Below are positions 33,962-47,900 of a stretch of 56,512 bases of DNA, one piece after another. This DNA comes from Dipetalonema caudispina (taxonomy: Eukaryota > Nematoda > Chromadorea > Rhabditida > Onchocercidae). Below the pieces are notes generated by a model. The model was not told the DNA's origin. It worked only from the letters and a program-made list of their open reading frames with translations, and ran no database searches. The translations under genes and the position numbers were made by a program. The stretch is taken from the NCBI GenBank assembly GCA_013365325.1, contig JABVXV010000373.1, positions 1-56,512 of the forward strand, in the 5' to 3' direction. Each line of letters opens with the position of its first letter. The first letter of the stretch is position 1.

Positions 33962-36956
33962 TCAATCCACAATATGATCGATAATTTGCTGAATGACCTG
34001 AGCATCTACAAGAGCCATAGTGTCAATAAAATTATCTTTGGTGAAGTTACACGACACAGGTATCTCATTCATCAGCTCATCATATGTAACTTCTATGACA
34101 TTCTTATGCCTTCGCTTCATCTGTAATGTAAATGAAATTTTAGTTCTTTTCCAGGAAGAACTTTAGATTTATATTTACATGTTGCAAAATTCAAACTTCT
34201 TTTAAGGTTGCTGTACCTCAAATTAGAATTCAAAAAACTCTTCATAAATATATTACTGATCCATCCTCTCGACCTCTGCTGGTGACAGGACAATATTTCT
34301 CATAATGAACAATTCGTAACCTAGAGAAAGCAAAGAATTCATGCTATCCGGTATCATTGGATAAGAATGACGGTAGCACATCGCTTTGAGTTCTATCCGT
34401 GGGGAATGAATATATAATAGTTGGTATATATACTTTGATGCATTGATATCCGCTGATACATTCCTGTGTTATCTTATATATCATCATCTTATGAACATTT
34501 CCAATATCTTCTATTTGTAAGCATCGTGATACCGTATGATTGATCCCACTCATCGTTTCGATCCATTTATCTAAATTTCGCATTATATCATGTGGCCATG
34601 CATGACAAGTTTGTAAGGCTTGCTTGACCAATGTATACAGCCCCTATATGTATTCTTAGCTTGCTTTCATATTTCTAGCACACTTTGGAACCATTTAGCC
34701 GTTGTTGTCATCGTCATCAATTACGGTCAATTGCGTTCATGTTGAATGTTTTACATATATCTTGAAAGGAAATGGAAAGAATCCATGGATTGAACAATAA
34801 AACAGATTCGGATTTTCTATTCGAATTTGTTTCAATAATTAGAATCTCCAAGAGGAAAATTCGAATAAGTTTACCGGAATGGAAATCATTCACTGAGCCG
34901 GTTGCCATCGATAACCATTTATGCTTGACGGTTGAATTGTAGCTATGTCTCAAAAATGATGGGAAGTGACAATATGACTTCAAGGGTGAGCCTCAAAAAA
35001 AAAGTTTTAAATAATTTTTATGTCTTCAAACCTTTATAAGTTCAGAGTTTCTGGAATTTTGACCTGATTCATTGGGAAAGTCTAGAATTTTTCTGAAAGA
35101 AGTTAGGGAATTGAAGAACTGATAATTCAGCTACCTTGCATGTATTCAATTCTCGTCCTAGCATACGTAAGATCCGTTAGTTCGTCGCAACTAGAATCAG
35201 CTGATATACCCATGTGACCACCGAACGCTGTTCTCTGGTATATCTGAAATTAACCTCAAAATTGTTTCAGACGGAAAGCAAATAATTTCGAGCCGAACAT
35301 TCTTGACATTTCCAAGATTTGGAAATTTTGTAGCAATACATGAATTCACTGATGCATGAAATGCGAGGATCTCGATGTCAAGTTTTTTCTCTGTGATAGT
35401 ATAGTAAGATTCAGTTTTAAAAAGGAACTAAAGTGCCGAAGTGAGTTTTTCTGGTCGATGAATTTCGTTTCAATATACTGCCGGCTAATAGTTTATAGTC
35501 ACTCTGTTCTGATCACAAATACTTTTCAGACAATCTTTTCCGGAAGGTTTTTTGAAAAATAGTATTGAATCATACAAGACATCGGAAGATTACATTCGGT
35601 CCAGTGATCGAGGAATTAGTTACGCGCACAGCGAAGAATTCGATCCCAAATGAATTCCAGTGTGCTATACATTCCAAATCGTCTACTGAAACAGTAAAAA
35701 TTAAGAAGTGTGAAAGTCGAGAATGTTGTCTGTCATTTTTTAAAGTTTCTATTTAACTCAAAAATTGTTGGCTAATGATTCCTCTTAATATTATAATGTG
35801 GAGTTAACTTGCCATGACTTTCGTAATTTGGTAATTCCGGACAAGCTTCATACCGAAAGCGGTATTTCCCGTATTCCGGACAAACGGTTACAAATGAAAC
35901 TCTCGATGTGCAGGAACCATCTTGCGTTATGTATGTAAAATTCAAAGGTGGCTCGAATGGACATTGCTCTGCTCTAGCATCACCTGAAATAGACTATTCT
36001 AACAGTGATGACGATTTAATGCCGTCAAACTGAAACTGTCTGATCAAGCTTTGAAAATTTTTTATGAAAGGAAGTAGGAAGTAACTCTGACATTGACTTG
36101 ATATTTCAATTTCAAGTATTAATCTCACTACTATGTAGTAAATAAATTCTTGAGAAAAATTTGGGATTGCAATGTTACTTTGAAAAAGCGTTTTCATCGG
36201 TGTATCACCACGGAACGTGGGTCTGCAGATATCATCGATATCTTCGTTGCTACTTTCATACTGCTTAATGCAACCGCCTTTAATACATCCAATATCATTT
36301 CTCATTTTTTCCTTTCGATAGAGCTAATGACTGATACATCAATAGTGGACATCAAATGTATTTAGAAAAAAAAAACGAAACGATAAATAGTTAAAAGTGA
36401 TAAAACAAAGCTATTAATCGATGTAAATGATAAGAGTATGAAACTCACTTTGCTTATATTGTAGAACATTAGGATGGACACTGAAGATTGCAACACAACG
36501 ATAGCAAATGCTATTATTCCTGGAAATTGTTGCAATTGAATGCAAAAGTATAAAAGTTTTTAGGGAAAAAACCGGACAACTATTCGGCGATTTTCGCAAA
36601 AAGGGAATTATGTCATTAATACTCACAGTTCGAATCGAAAGATATAATTCGGATGATTCGAAGAGCTGGCGACACAATAGCCTAAAGTATCCATCCAAGT
36701 TTCATTAAGCAGTAGCAGCATTTTACGTCCACTCATATGATAAGTTGCATTCCATTTCAAACGACATTTATCTAAAATTTTTTCTATTCTTGCGAATTTC
36801 TTTGGACATGATATGAGTTTTCCAATTTTCTGGTTTTTCTCATCTCCTTTTCCTTTTCACGGTTACATCTACAGACCCGGAGCGGAAGCAATCCAGAAAA
36901 TAGGCTTATTTCTTTGTATATATCATCAATCCTTTTAATAACCATATCGCTATTAC
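33962..36956 (-). CDS. Cysteine-rich extracellular multi-domain protein
   Basis: Exons (transcription order): about 36861 or 36873 to 36956, then 36627-36771, 36449-36519, 36179-36277, 35810-35983, 35576-35685, 35135-35243, 34875-34991, 34372-34643, 34257-34320, 33962-34120. Most junctions agree in phase. Repeated cysteine motifs: CRLKWNATY, ICYRCVAIFSVHPNVLQYKQSGC, CPFEPPLNFTY, FRYEACPELPN, LECIAHW, VIFRCLIY, YCHFPSF, CISGYQC and VSCNFTKDNFIDT. This order and the CYRC..HPNVLQY motif recall the uncharacterised ecdysozoan extracellular family annotated as DUF7042-DUF7045; that assignment is from memory. No catalytic motif is seen, and a cell-surface or matrix role is inferred only. The 34875/34643 junction is problematic: the strong donor is phase 1 but the acceptor TATAG|GGG is phase 0. 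Several N-glycosylation sequons (NAT, NFT, NST, NHT) fit secretion. The 5' end is unresolved. Confidence 0.72.
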
Positions 36957-37494
36957 CTAAGATGGAGTGAAACTTAGAAAATTTTAGTAAGTAACCATCC
37001 ATGATTTTCGACATTTCCGATACATTATTTGTAAAATATGATAACGATTCGTATTATTTCACAAGAAAACCTGCCTTCTTTAAAAGTCAAAGTTAAGGTA
37101 ATGATAGTGACTAGAAGAAGTATCGGAAATGATAATTCATATGCAATCATATTTCATCGAGGTGTCAGCTTTGAATGAATAAATGCATGAAACCATATCA
37201 CTGATACTTTTCCAACGATTCATTATCATCATCAATGAATAATGCGAGCTAAATATGCCTTAATTTAAGAGTTCGTATTCACGTTTGTAATCGTTTTACA
37301 GAGATTTATTGTGATTGATCGGCTATTGTAAGGTAATGTAGAATGCCAGGAACATAAATATCGGATGGTATGCTTCTTCCTGCAAACTGTTGCCTGATCT
37401 TGTATCGATGATCTTTCCATTAAATTTTTTGTGTTTTGTAAATACTCAACTTTTAGAGGTGAATATCGAAAGTTATTAAATAGAGCAAGCTTAC

Positions 37495-37910
37495 CGTCTA
37501 AGAAACACATTGGTGGACTTGAAAAGTGTAATTGGAAACGAACGGTAGGAATATGGGGAAGGTTATGCTGCAGAAAATTCCGATATTATATCATCGTGAG
37601 AATTAGATAAGGTAGTAAATAAGATTAACAGTTTGGAGGTATCAGTGGACATATATTCAAGAGTGAATAAGTCTCCGTCTTCAAGGTCACCGGAGTAATA
37701 CTTCAAAGCTATGCGCTTCGGTCTATAGTCTGTAATTCATTTAAAGTTTGATTATTAAATGAATATACCAAATTAATGAAGTAATAGCAATAATAAAAAA
37801 TGATCCAAGTAAGAAAAGACATCTCACTGATAGCAATGAAAAAAGGGAAGTGTAAAGGCAAGTCGATATTGACAGCAGCGTAAGGCACATGCGCCAATCG
37901 AAGGATGAAT
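37495..37910 (-). CDS. Candidate 5' exons of the cysteine-rich gene
   Basis: Three coding-like segments: one ending at 37828 with strong donor ATCA|GTGAGA (hydrophobic stretch, then HVPYAAVNIDLPLHFPFF); one beginning at 37729 after ATTACAG (YRPKRIALKYYSGDLEDGDLF, first 20 residues YRPKRIALKYYSGDLEDGDL); and one at 37495-37567 (TVRFQLHF, PPMCFLDG) with donor GACG|GTAAGC. The first two join in phase, and the third joins the exon at 36956 in phase. The second and third do not join cleanly: continuous reading reaches a stop near 37565. A phase-2 donor at 37629 with an acceptor inside the third segment would repair it. No ATG is visible; the hydrophobic part could be a signal peptide begun by a small upstream exon. 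Confidence 0.4.
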
Positions 37911-40900
37911 GATGTCAGGAATAAAGAATTGAAATAGTAAAAGAGGACAGCGACAACGATGATGTTGGTGACAGTAGTGCTAGTGAATGATAGATTGATA
38001 ATTTGTATGACAAGAATTTAAGAGGTTAACATGCGATTAAGTATAACTGACTGATCAATAGTCGATAAAGTTATGATGAATAAAAGAAGTCTTCTACTAG
38101 AAGATAGTTAATGATTTTCTAAGCAACAAGCAGTTATTAACATATGAATTCAGCAGAATAAATTTCTCATCATAGCTTATTCTTTAAAACTATATAATAA
38201 CTTCACCGAAATTATTACGGTGACAAGTTAATTTTTGGATATTTGATAAATTTGATGTAATTGATGGAAAAAAATTCCAAAATTCAGTTATGTCATATTA
38301 ACATAAGTTGTGAAATTATCAAAATTCGCATTTATTTATCGTTCTTTGCAATTTGTTTCAAAATATCTTTGTTTGACGTATAAGTGTAATTTTCAAAGTT
38401 TTTATAAGGAATCTCATCATGATAACCAACCTTTGTGCTATCACAACATTTTCGGTTCTGAAACGGTATCATTCATTTTTGACTGTCAACAAAAGAAAGA
38501 TGCTAATCAATTCAGTTAATCGATCATGCATCTATTTCTAAATTTCTGATGCTTTCCACATAGAAGTTTTCAAAGCTTTTCCATATGTTGCTAAATTAAT
38601 CGCAGCATAATTCATTTTTATAAGTGGAAGAAAAAAGTCAGCATGATTTAGAAATGAAAAGTACATAAAGTAATAGAGTTTAATCTTGGCGGAAGTGATT
38701 CGAATTTGACGTGAAAATGGAACCTGTAAAATGGAAATTGAATTAGAAAGAAAATGGGAAATGAAAGTAAAAAGCCTCGTTGACTCTCCTGAAATTATCG
38801 TCCACGCAGTTCACGTTAACAGCGGCAGATTGTTTTTCAAATTTTAGAGAACGAATTCAGTGGGAATCATCATTGGACAATAGTTTCATCTGTTCGATTC
38901 CATCTTCTTCGGTCCAAAAATCTTTTGCATATAAACATTACTTTTCTCGTCTTTCTTTTTTTTTGAAATAATAGGTTTGAAATAAAGAGAATAGCAACAG
39001 GTAACAACAGGTTTTTCACCTCTTCCTGAATCATTCATAAAGAATAAAATTGATTACTCTATTGGTACACCTGTAACTGTACTTACTGCTATCGAGGAAC
39101 TGCCTCATGCAAACTTTCTTTGTAATTTTATTTTTTCATTTTCTTTTTTTCATATGTGCTATTTCAAAACAATCCATTTATGAATTGTTTTGTCATAACA
39201 TGTAAACCATTAATTTCAGTACTATGAAAGAATTGGAAGAAAGTCTCTCTCAAATTTCCCAAAATAAGAAACTTCATTATATTATGAATATTTTTCCTAC
39301 TTAGAATAATATTTGAAGTTTGAGCTTACATGAACGAATCTTTGCGTAGACAAATTTCATTAATTTCTTTGCTTTCTCTTTTTTGTAAAATAGATAATAT
39401 GTAAATAAATCAAGCAATTTTGCTTACTGTTTCATTATGCATTCTCGATTCTTTCACTACTTGTAATATTGATATCCCGCACCAAGAGAGGTAGTTTATG
39501 CCGTGCCGGTATTGAACAAAGTTTAGCTGTAAAGGATAACTAATGGTCAGCTGACCGTTAACGACGATTGACAGTGTGTTTCGTGTTGTTAAATTTCTAT
39601 TTGATTAATTAACTGAAGTAAGTTGATAAGAAAAATCCAAATTTAAGTAAGTTTCATCTCTTCCTTCTTTTCTTCTCCTATGATGGCTTAATTTATTAGG
39701 GATATTCCCTTACAGAAGTACTGCTAATTATTCAAAAGCACTGATATTTAACTTTATTCTCCCGTAGAATCGGATATTACCATGTTTGGTTTCCACCTGA
39801 GCTGTCACCAAACTTTCTAAGACTTCAATTCAAATTTAAATTTCATTTTGCCTGGACAGTCTATGGTTCAGGTAAAAACTGATAGAAACAGTGAATTTTT
39901 ATTAAGAGATACGGAAACCGAAAATTAATTTGATTTCAAACTAAATATTTACCACAAATGCAATAATGTCATAAGGTTGACTACTTTTCACTCAAGAAAT
40001 TTTCGGGAAAATTGGAGGTTGTTTTAATTGCTAACTAAAAATTTAGAAAGTTAACAGTGACCCTTACACGTATGTGTTGATTAATTATTAATTAGTAAAC
40101 GAGAAGGAAAAACTCAAGCAATTTTTGGGAACTCTCAGGGACATGAAAGTTTTTTCGCTATCACACTGAACTACCAAAATGCTCGACAAAAGAAATTTGC
40201 AGTTTACATTGCGATAGGATAATGCAGGACGACGAAAAATAGACTGAGGAAAAGTAAATCACAATTTTCATGCTTGAGATAATATTATCTTGTTTGTTCA
40301 GAAGGAACGCTTTGGTTTTCAGTTAATGTTATATTCCCTTGAAGGCTTTATAGAGCATAATTCTGTTAAGATGGATTTCGACAAATTGTACGAAGTTCTT
40401 GAAAAGTGTCAATTAAAATCTGAATGAGTTCTATTGCTGAAAGTAAGAAAGCAGTTGATGCATTCGATATAGGTACCTTCAAGTTATCCGCTAAATTTCC
40501 TGATGAACCATAACTATATTAACTGATTCCTTCCAGTTTTGTTCCATAAAATGAATCGTCTCTTGGAAGATATCCTTTAATATTGCTACAGTTAGGACTA
40601 ATTCAGATTATTCATGTAACGTTTGTTCCACGACTTATTCATTATAAGTTTCGTTTTGTGTAGATGACATTTGTGCATCTTAATTTAATAAGAACTTTTA
40701 ACGTGAATATTTTAAGCGCAAAAATTACTTACCAATTCATATCTTTCCGAACGTTGGCACTATCCGGTGTAGCAAACAGAAAACAGAATTGAGCTACATG
40801 CCGTTTTCCAGAAAACAAACAAACCAAACAAATATCAGGAAAACAACATTGTTTTTAGCTATTTATAACGATAACATTATACAAGACTTTTTTATTCCTA

Positions 40901-41960
40901 TCTTTTGTATGTCATAAAAACCTGCAATAGTAACACCAAATATATTCTAATTGTTGCATTACTTTGTTATTGCACAAGCATATCGCACATTTTCAGCAGT
41001 TATTTTGTAGATATATATCTATTTATAAGGTACCACAAAACCTTAAATTATAAATAATACCGGCTGCAGACTTTTGAGTAAGGCATACTTATAACAAAAA
41101 GTAAAAAGAATTCAAAGATTTTGAAAGATGTTTTGCAAAATTTATCGGAACGATGAAAAATTGCAAAATTTATCGAAGAATTAGAAAAGTGTTTTCTGGG
41201 ATTTTCAATTAATAATTCATCCCAATTTTATTGAAAACATTTCTCATAGCTATAAGCGATAAATTACTTCAGAACGAAACAAAAAGAAGAAACATAGCAC
41301 AAAGAGACAAGAGAGGGTAAGCTCTTGAGCATATAAAATTAAGAAAAAAATATTTTGTATAATCATAATGAATGTTTTTTGCATACTTGGAAATGAATAT
41401 AATTAAATTGGAAAATTAATGACAAAAACTGGAAATGAAGCGAAAGTATTGGATTTGACGGGTACATTACATCTGAATACAGAAAGGAATAGAATAAAGA
41501 AGAAAACACAACCACGGATACAGACATACACACCACACGTGATATACGTAAATCATTGAAACTTTTTATCAAAATGATCCAATGGAACTCGACAACAGGT
41601 TACAGAGCACACAATTTGACAATTAAAGAATGATATATGCAAAACAGCGATAAGTATCGAGATCAGAATATTATACCACAATAATAATTCAGCAGTTGAT
41701 CATAAATCAATGTGAAATATCAATTGGATATACAAGGAGAAATTGCAATGTATGATTAATTGACGTGATGAGATATGGGGGGAATCAGAAAGTGACAAAA
41801 ATTATTTAAGAAAATGAAAGATTCCAAAATCAGTCCCTTTAAATTAAAATCGCCCCATACATCTTTTCATCACCCAAAACATGGAGTCTAAGCTAAAGTA
41901 CCACAGATTCATCTGTCAAAAAGCGAAAAGATGAAAGAATAAATTGGATGGAAATATGAT
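37911..41960. other. 4 kb intergenic, no gene seen
   Basis: Very AT-rich DNA between the cysteine-rich gene and the 3' end of the homeobox gene. Frames at 38310-38519, 38780-38971 and 41363-41572 are hydrophobic or low complexity without splice support. It should hold the 3' UTR of the homeobox gene near 41.0-41.9 kb. Confidence 0.55.
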
Positions 41961-44900
41961 TCAACTGGATGGTGATAAGAACGATGTTAGGCCGCGTAAC
42001 TGCTGTGAACGTCCCGTCGAATCGAGCGTTTCGCTTCGTTTCACCAACGCATTGTCAGCTGCTTCTTTTTTCCGCCATTTTGTACGTCGATTCTGAAACC
42101 ACACCTGGAATTGCAACCTTTATAATTTATAACATTTGGTGATATCATGATGCGCTTTTGGCCGGTTATGAGCAAAGTATAATGCCAATATAGTAAGTTA
42201 AGAGAAGCAGCATAATATCAAAAATTTACAAATAAAAATTTCAAAAGGTCTTCCAAAAAGTTTCATAGCAATAATATTATGATAAAACAACGCAGTTTTT
42301 AGCGATGATTTTGTCTTTTCTTTAATTATTTTGCTTCATTGAGGACGATGAAATGAAATGAAATAACATAAAATGAAATGATATAAGATGAGATGTAAGC
42401 ATTTTGATGCTTCATTCTTTTTCTTTTCTCCTTTTTAACTGAAAACATTCTCCTATCTCCAAAAGTCTATTTGTGGAACGGCAAAAGATTACAATTACAT
42501 TACCATTTAATGGTAAGTCATCAAATTTAAAATTAAATTTTACCCACGAGACCAAAAATGGAAACTATGAATAGCAATCTACAATTTTTTTCTCTTTCTT
42601 CCATTTCTGACACTATTTCCCATAATTCTCAATCTTCATACATAACTTTTCAAAGTTCAATCAAGAAGATTGAAATTTTCAAGCTCGCCAAAACGAAAAA
42701 TATTCTTATTCTTTTGTGGATTATAGAATATGATTAGATAAAAGTACCTATATTATTGCACTGCCAGACATTTATCCCAGCGAAATACTAATTTAGAACA
42801 AATTGTGGTTTAGGATTACATTAAAAAACTAATTTGGTCATGTATATGTCTACCGTAATCCATAACTAAGCATTCATATCATCATCATTACAGGGTTAAT
42901 TGTTATTATTACTTCGGCCTTATTGCCACAAACTACATCATATGATCATAGTTATCACTTATTTGAATTAATTGTTGAAATCCAAAGTGAATTATTTAAG
43001 ATTACTTTTATTTACAACCTGCAATGAGGCAAAAGCCCTAACAAATTGTTAACAGTGCTCGTATTTTATGCTAACTGCTTAACCCTTTCTATCAGGAGAA
43101 AAAATAAAGAGCAAGATAAAAAAGATTGATGTGAATCATAAACATCAAATAAGATCAGTTCACCATCAAATAGTTAGTCATCCATCTAATTTTTTGTGTA
43201 TTCTTTGGTGGTGGGTAACATGATTATACGACAAAATGATTGTATATTGGCCTTCCAAAAAAGTTTCATAATGCTGTGCGATAAGTTAACTTGAAGATGA
43301 TAGTTCGAGGAAGATGAATTTTTCTAAGAGAGCAAGAGAGATCAATATTGTGAATTTCAATTATTAATTCTGAGTTAAATGATGTCTGTTAGAAATTGTT
43401 TGCCCATACTGATACCTATATAAGATGTGGGGCTATCTCCATTTGTAATATGTTTTTTCATTGATCAAAATTTCATTTTTATTTAAATTGCGTTTCTTAT
43501 CTTAAAAGTGAAAAGGAAAGTAAAAGAGATTTTCTTTAACGTAACTTTTTGAAGGTACTTTCTTATTTTGCTTCCAAATTAGAATTTGGTAGAAATTTGG
43601 ATACCTTTAAAGTAATTCCAAAACCCCTTCATTTAGTTTGCTATTACTTTTCAGGATGTTGCAATAAAATATACATGCCGTATAACGGAAGAAAGAAGAA
43701 AGAGGGAAGAAGGAGTTGTCGGTGCTTCCCTTTACCTTTATTCTATTCAAGCAACATAACAAATTTGATAGATAAACGTATCGCACAAACATAACCAAAG
43801 GAGAAGACGATATGATGATTGAATGAATGGGTAGTGAATGGAGCACCGAATTATGATCGAATTGTTGATTGAATTGAATTGAACTGAATTGCAATAAATT
43901 CTCTCTTCCCTATTTCTTTGCTTCTACAACCAACTGGGTTGAAAGAGAATATTACTATTATTCTAAGTACCATTGGGTAGTTATCGATGTTGATGTGTTT
44001 ACATTATTTGCATGAAAATTATGATTCAATCTCATTATTTCAACTCAACTAAAACTGATAATATTATTAAATTGATTAGCAAAGTTATACCAACAAACTC
44101 TTCTTCAGACTTTCATTAGCATCATCCTTGATGTGTAATGGAAATTATGTAAATTTCGGATTCCGAAGCAGTCAGAAGTATAAATGGCAATATATTCGAA
44201 ACAATTAACACCGCGATATAAGAAAGATAATTACTGCATGGACAACTATTGAAAGCAAGATATATCTTTCAGAAGCTAAATTAGATAGAGAGTTAGTTAA
44301 GTCTGGATGAGGTAACTTATTGATGCAAATATATTGAATTAGGACTGTAAAATTGTGAAAATATTAAGCTAAAGTTATAAATTTAATATTTATAATCACT
44401 AAAAAAGGTATAATTATATTCTCAAGACTAACGTCTCTTGAATTGTGTGAATATTTTAAATCAAATACTTTTTTCATCTTGAAGTTATAAAAAAGAATTT
44501 TCGCAGTGACAATTTCGAGAGCTTGAAAGAGATGTTGTATTGTAATTAATCATTCTTTCATTGATGTCTTCCGGCATATGATAGTAATTTATGCAAGCAT
44601 CTGTTTGTATGGACAGATGTATTTATTATCCATTGTATTATTTCTTTTCCCTTAAGATGCAACAGTTGATGGAAAATAAATTTGCGAAATTTGCTTCTTT
44701 TTATTAAATCAATCTGTCATTTTTTATACAATTTGTGAGTGCTTTTAATTTTTTACACTATGTCCTAATTATAAACTTGATGAAACTTGACAAAATTAAT
44801 AAATTGTTATTAATTAACTAAATGAAAATTCCAAATCCAATAAAAATTATTTAATGAGAAAATTAATAAAACATTAGCTAAGGAATGATTGGTTAGATGA

Positions 44901-47900
44901 GAACGTTTGGATGAATCTTAATTAGATTCATTATAGAATCCATAGGATAAGAAACATTTGATTCAATGATAAGAAGCATTTCTGCTTACGATCATTTGGA
45001 ACAACTAATCGTTGATTACAAACATACTACAATAACATCAGCTAGAGAAATTTTCCTCAAATGAAAAATTTCTCTCTTCATTGAAGAAGCTAAAATGATT
45101 CGGTCTCATTCTTTCATTTCATGAAAGTTGGCTATTAAAATTAAATGTTGCATTAGCTATTAACTAAAATAACCTACTTTTACTTGACTTTCGCTCATGC
45201 TCAGTTCTTGGGCGAGTTGAGCTCGGTCCGATCCGGCCAGATATTTCGTTTGCTCGAATTTCTTCTCCAGCATGAAAATCTTCAAAACAATGAAATAATT
45301 AGTATGAAATGGAATTAAATACTGTAGTTATGTGTAAAACCATTCATATACCTAAATTGATTGTCTGATGTCATTAGTGGGATCGGTAAAACGATGAAGT
45401 CAAGTGAAAGAAGAGATTAAAAGGGTATATAAAAAGCAGAGAGTTCATCCGTTAGATATTTGGGAATTCAGAATAAATTCCAAAAATTTTTGCATAATCT
45501 GAAATAAGAAGTATTTGTGGAAGTGGAAATAAACACCAATCGTTTGAAATGCTTGAAGATTCTATTGTAAAAGTAACGAAAGGAGACGGAACAAAAAATG
45601 TGCAGAGAACTGACCTGATGACCGGTAAATGTGGGCCTTGACTGTTTCTTATTCAAAGATAGCGAATTTGGTGATAAGCACATGGAATTTGGTACGGGAG
45701 TTGTTGGCAAACGAACAACATCAGCCGCTGTAGAGGTTGATGCTGCTGGAAGTTGAAAGAGGCCGAATGCACCTGATCTAGTCACTGAAATTATTGTAAA
45801 ACATTCTGGATTTAAGTTTAAGATAGTTTTGCGAAATTTTCAACATTGCAAAACAAGGAAAAATGTAGATGGGATTAGGCGGAATCTGAGTAAACGAATG
45901 GAAGGCTTCACTTCGAAAATATTTTTTAGCAAGCTAATATTTTTATTTGTAAATAAGTTTAGATTAACGAATGAAACTTTGTAAGTTTAAATTTGGTTTT
46001 TTCAAGTCAAAAGAATTAGACATATTGATTTCATAATCTTACATATATATTATCCCTTTAAAAATTGCTAATTCGTTTCTGGAAATATGTACTGATATGT
46101 TAATTAATTTATTTTCATCTTACTGATTTGTGTTTTGTTAAATCTGAAATCCGATACTTTGTTAAAGTGATGCATAACGTCATGATGATGCATAGTACAC
46201 AATGCTTTGATCGAGCCGAAAAATCTCAAAGTCTGACCATTCAGTTTTAAACAAAGCAAATTGCTTAATGCTTAACGATGAAAGATTTGAGAAGCGTTGA
46301 GGAACGCAATTAATTGCATGAAACATTCGTAAACATCTCGACTAATTAAGAAACAAACTTCGCGATTCATCAGAAATGAGTAGCATATGTCCCTCTCAAT
46401 CATTCAAATAATTGTCTTCAATGAAATATGAGGATACAATGGAAGGAATGTGCAATGTTGCCGATATTTTTCACCCCTCTCCCTTTTCCATCATCAAATA
46501 TGCTAGTTTTTGATAACCTAAAAGAGATCGCATAACGAACAGTTTAATTCTAAAGGGCAGAAGGTGCAGAGATGACATCCAAAAATGTGCAATAAAATTA
46601 TTTTTCTCAGTCATTTCTTTGTTTTTTCATTGCCGTGTGATTCTTCATGAAAGATAAGACTTATTTGTTCCTCTTTATTTGCTGATATCATCGATTGGAG
46701 GAATATTTGACTATACTGTATTGACTTTACCAAATGCTGAATTGATCCCGTCTCGGATTATTCGATATATGATATGTGCCATGTTGATTGATTTACCTAG
46801 CGGTCAAAAAATTATCTAACATTTTTAATTGATTCATAATAATGAAATCCGGAAGTTTGCTAAAGTCGAATTTAATATAATAAACTAAAACAGATTTCAT
46901 TCATTCATTTTGACTATTTAAATTAATTAACATTGACCTTAAAGTATATATTAAGCAAACTGAGGCAAAATCATCTATTTCCATGTGGAAAGGAAAGATT
47001 AGTAGATTGTTTTTCCAAAAAGAATTTAATTTCTGGAGGGGAGCTGAAGATGACATAACGCTGAACAGAAGAAATGGTTGAATATGTGAAAATGAAATGA
47101 AATGCAATCAAAATGAGAATGGATTAATTTTGCTTGCAAATGTTCCGTGCTAAATCAATTCATGTTCTTGACAGTCATTCTTTTCCTGATTAATTGAAAC
47201 GATTGGCAAAATAACTAACCCATTATGCGGCACTTCTAAATTTCTTTCAAAAAAGAACTACAACTAACTTAGCTATAAAATAAATATTTATTAATAAAAA
47301 CATTTAATAATTTCAAATCTTCCCTTATAGGTTGCTCTGACATATATTAATACTTTGCCTCTTTTTTTCAAAACCTTTCAAAAAAATTTCCTATCGTTTT
47401 CCGCCTTTTGGTTTATTTTCAAAGATGAAAAATTAAAAGTTAGAATATTTTAATTTATTTAATATAGCTGACCATTTTAATGACCACAATTTTTGGTCGC
47501 TCACAAAATTCCCCTCTGTTTCAATCTAGAATTGGGGGAGGAAAAAATATGTATGAATGCCAATGTCAACGGTTTGGGTTCGTTCTTTCATTGTGATCAA
47601 TTTCGCAGGAAATCGTTTCGATTATGCATGAAAGAAAACAAAAAAGGATACAGGTTGAGGTTGAGGTTGTCTTCGGGTTGTCAAAGGGGGAGCCTCCTGC
47701 TGCTTTTGCCCCTATTATATTGTACCCATTAATTTTACTTCATATCACATATATCTTAAATGTAAACCATCGATCTGCTCAAAAATCATGCCGTCCTCTT
47801 TAAAGTTATGTTGAAAATCGAAATTATTATCAATCAGCAGCATTTTCAATACAACATCGTATTATTACTAACAGCAAACCAATTGAGTCACTCAATCATA

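Noticed and set aside
45468..45614. Continuation of the RPTFTGHQ frame past the homeodomain start
   Set aside because: CAG|GTCAGT is a good donor and the next exon continues the homeodomain at [10 protein letters not shown].
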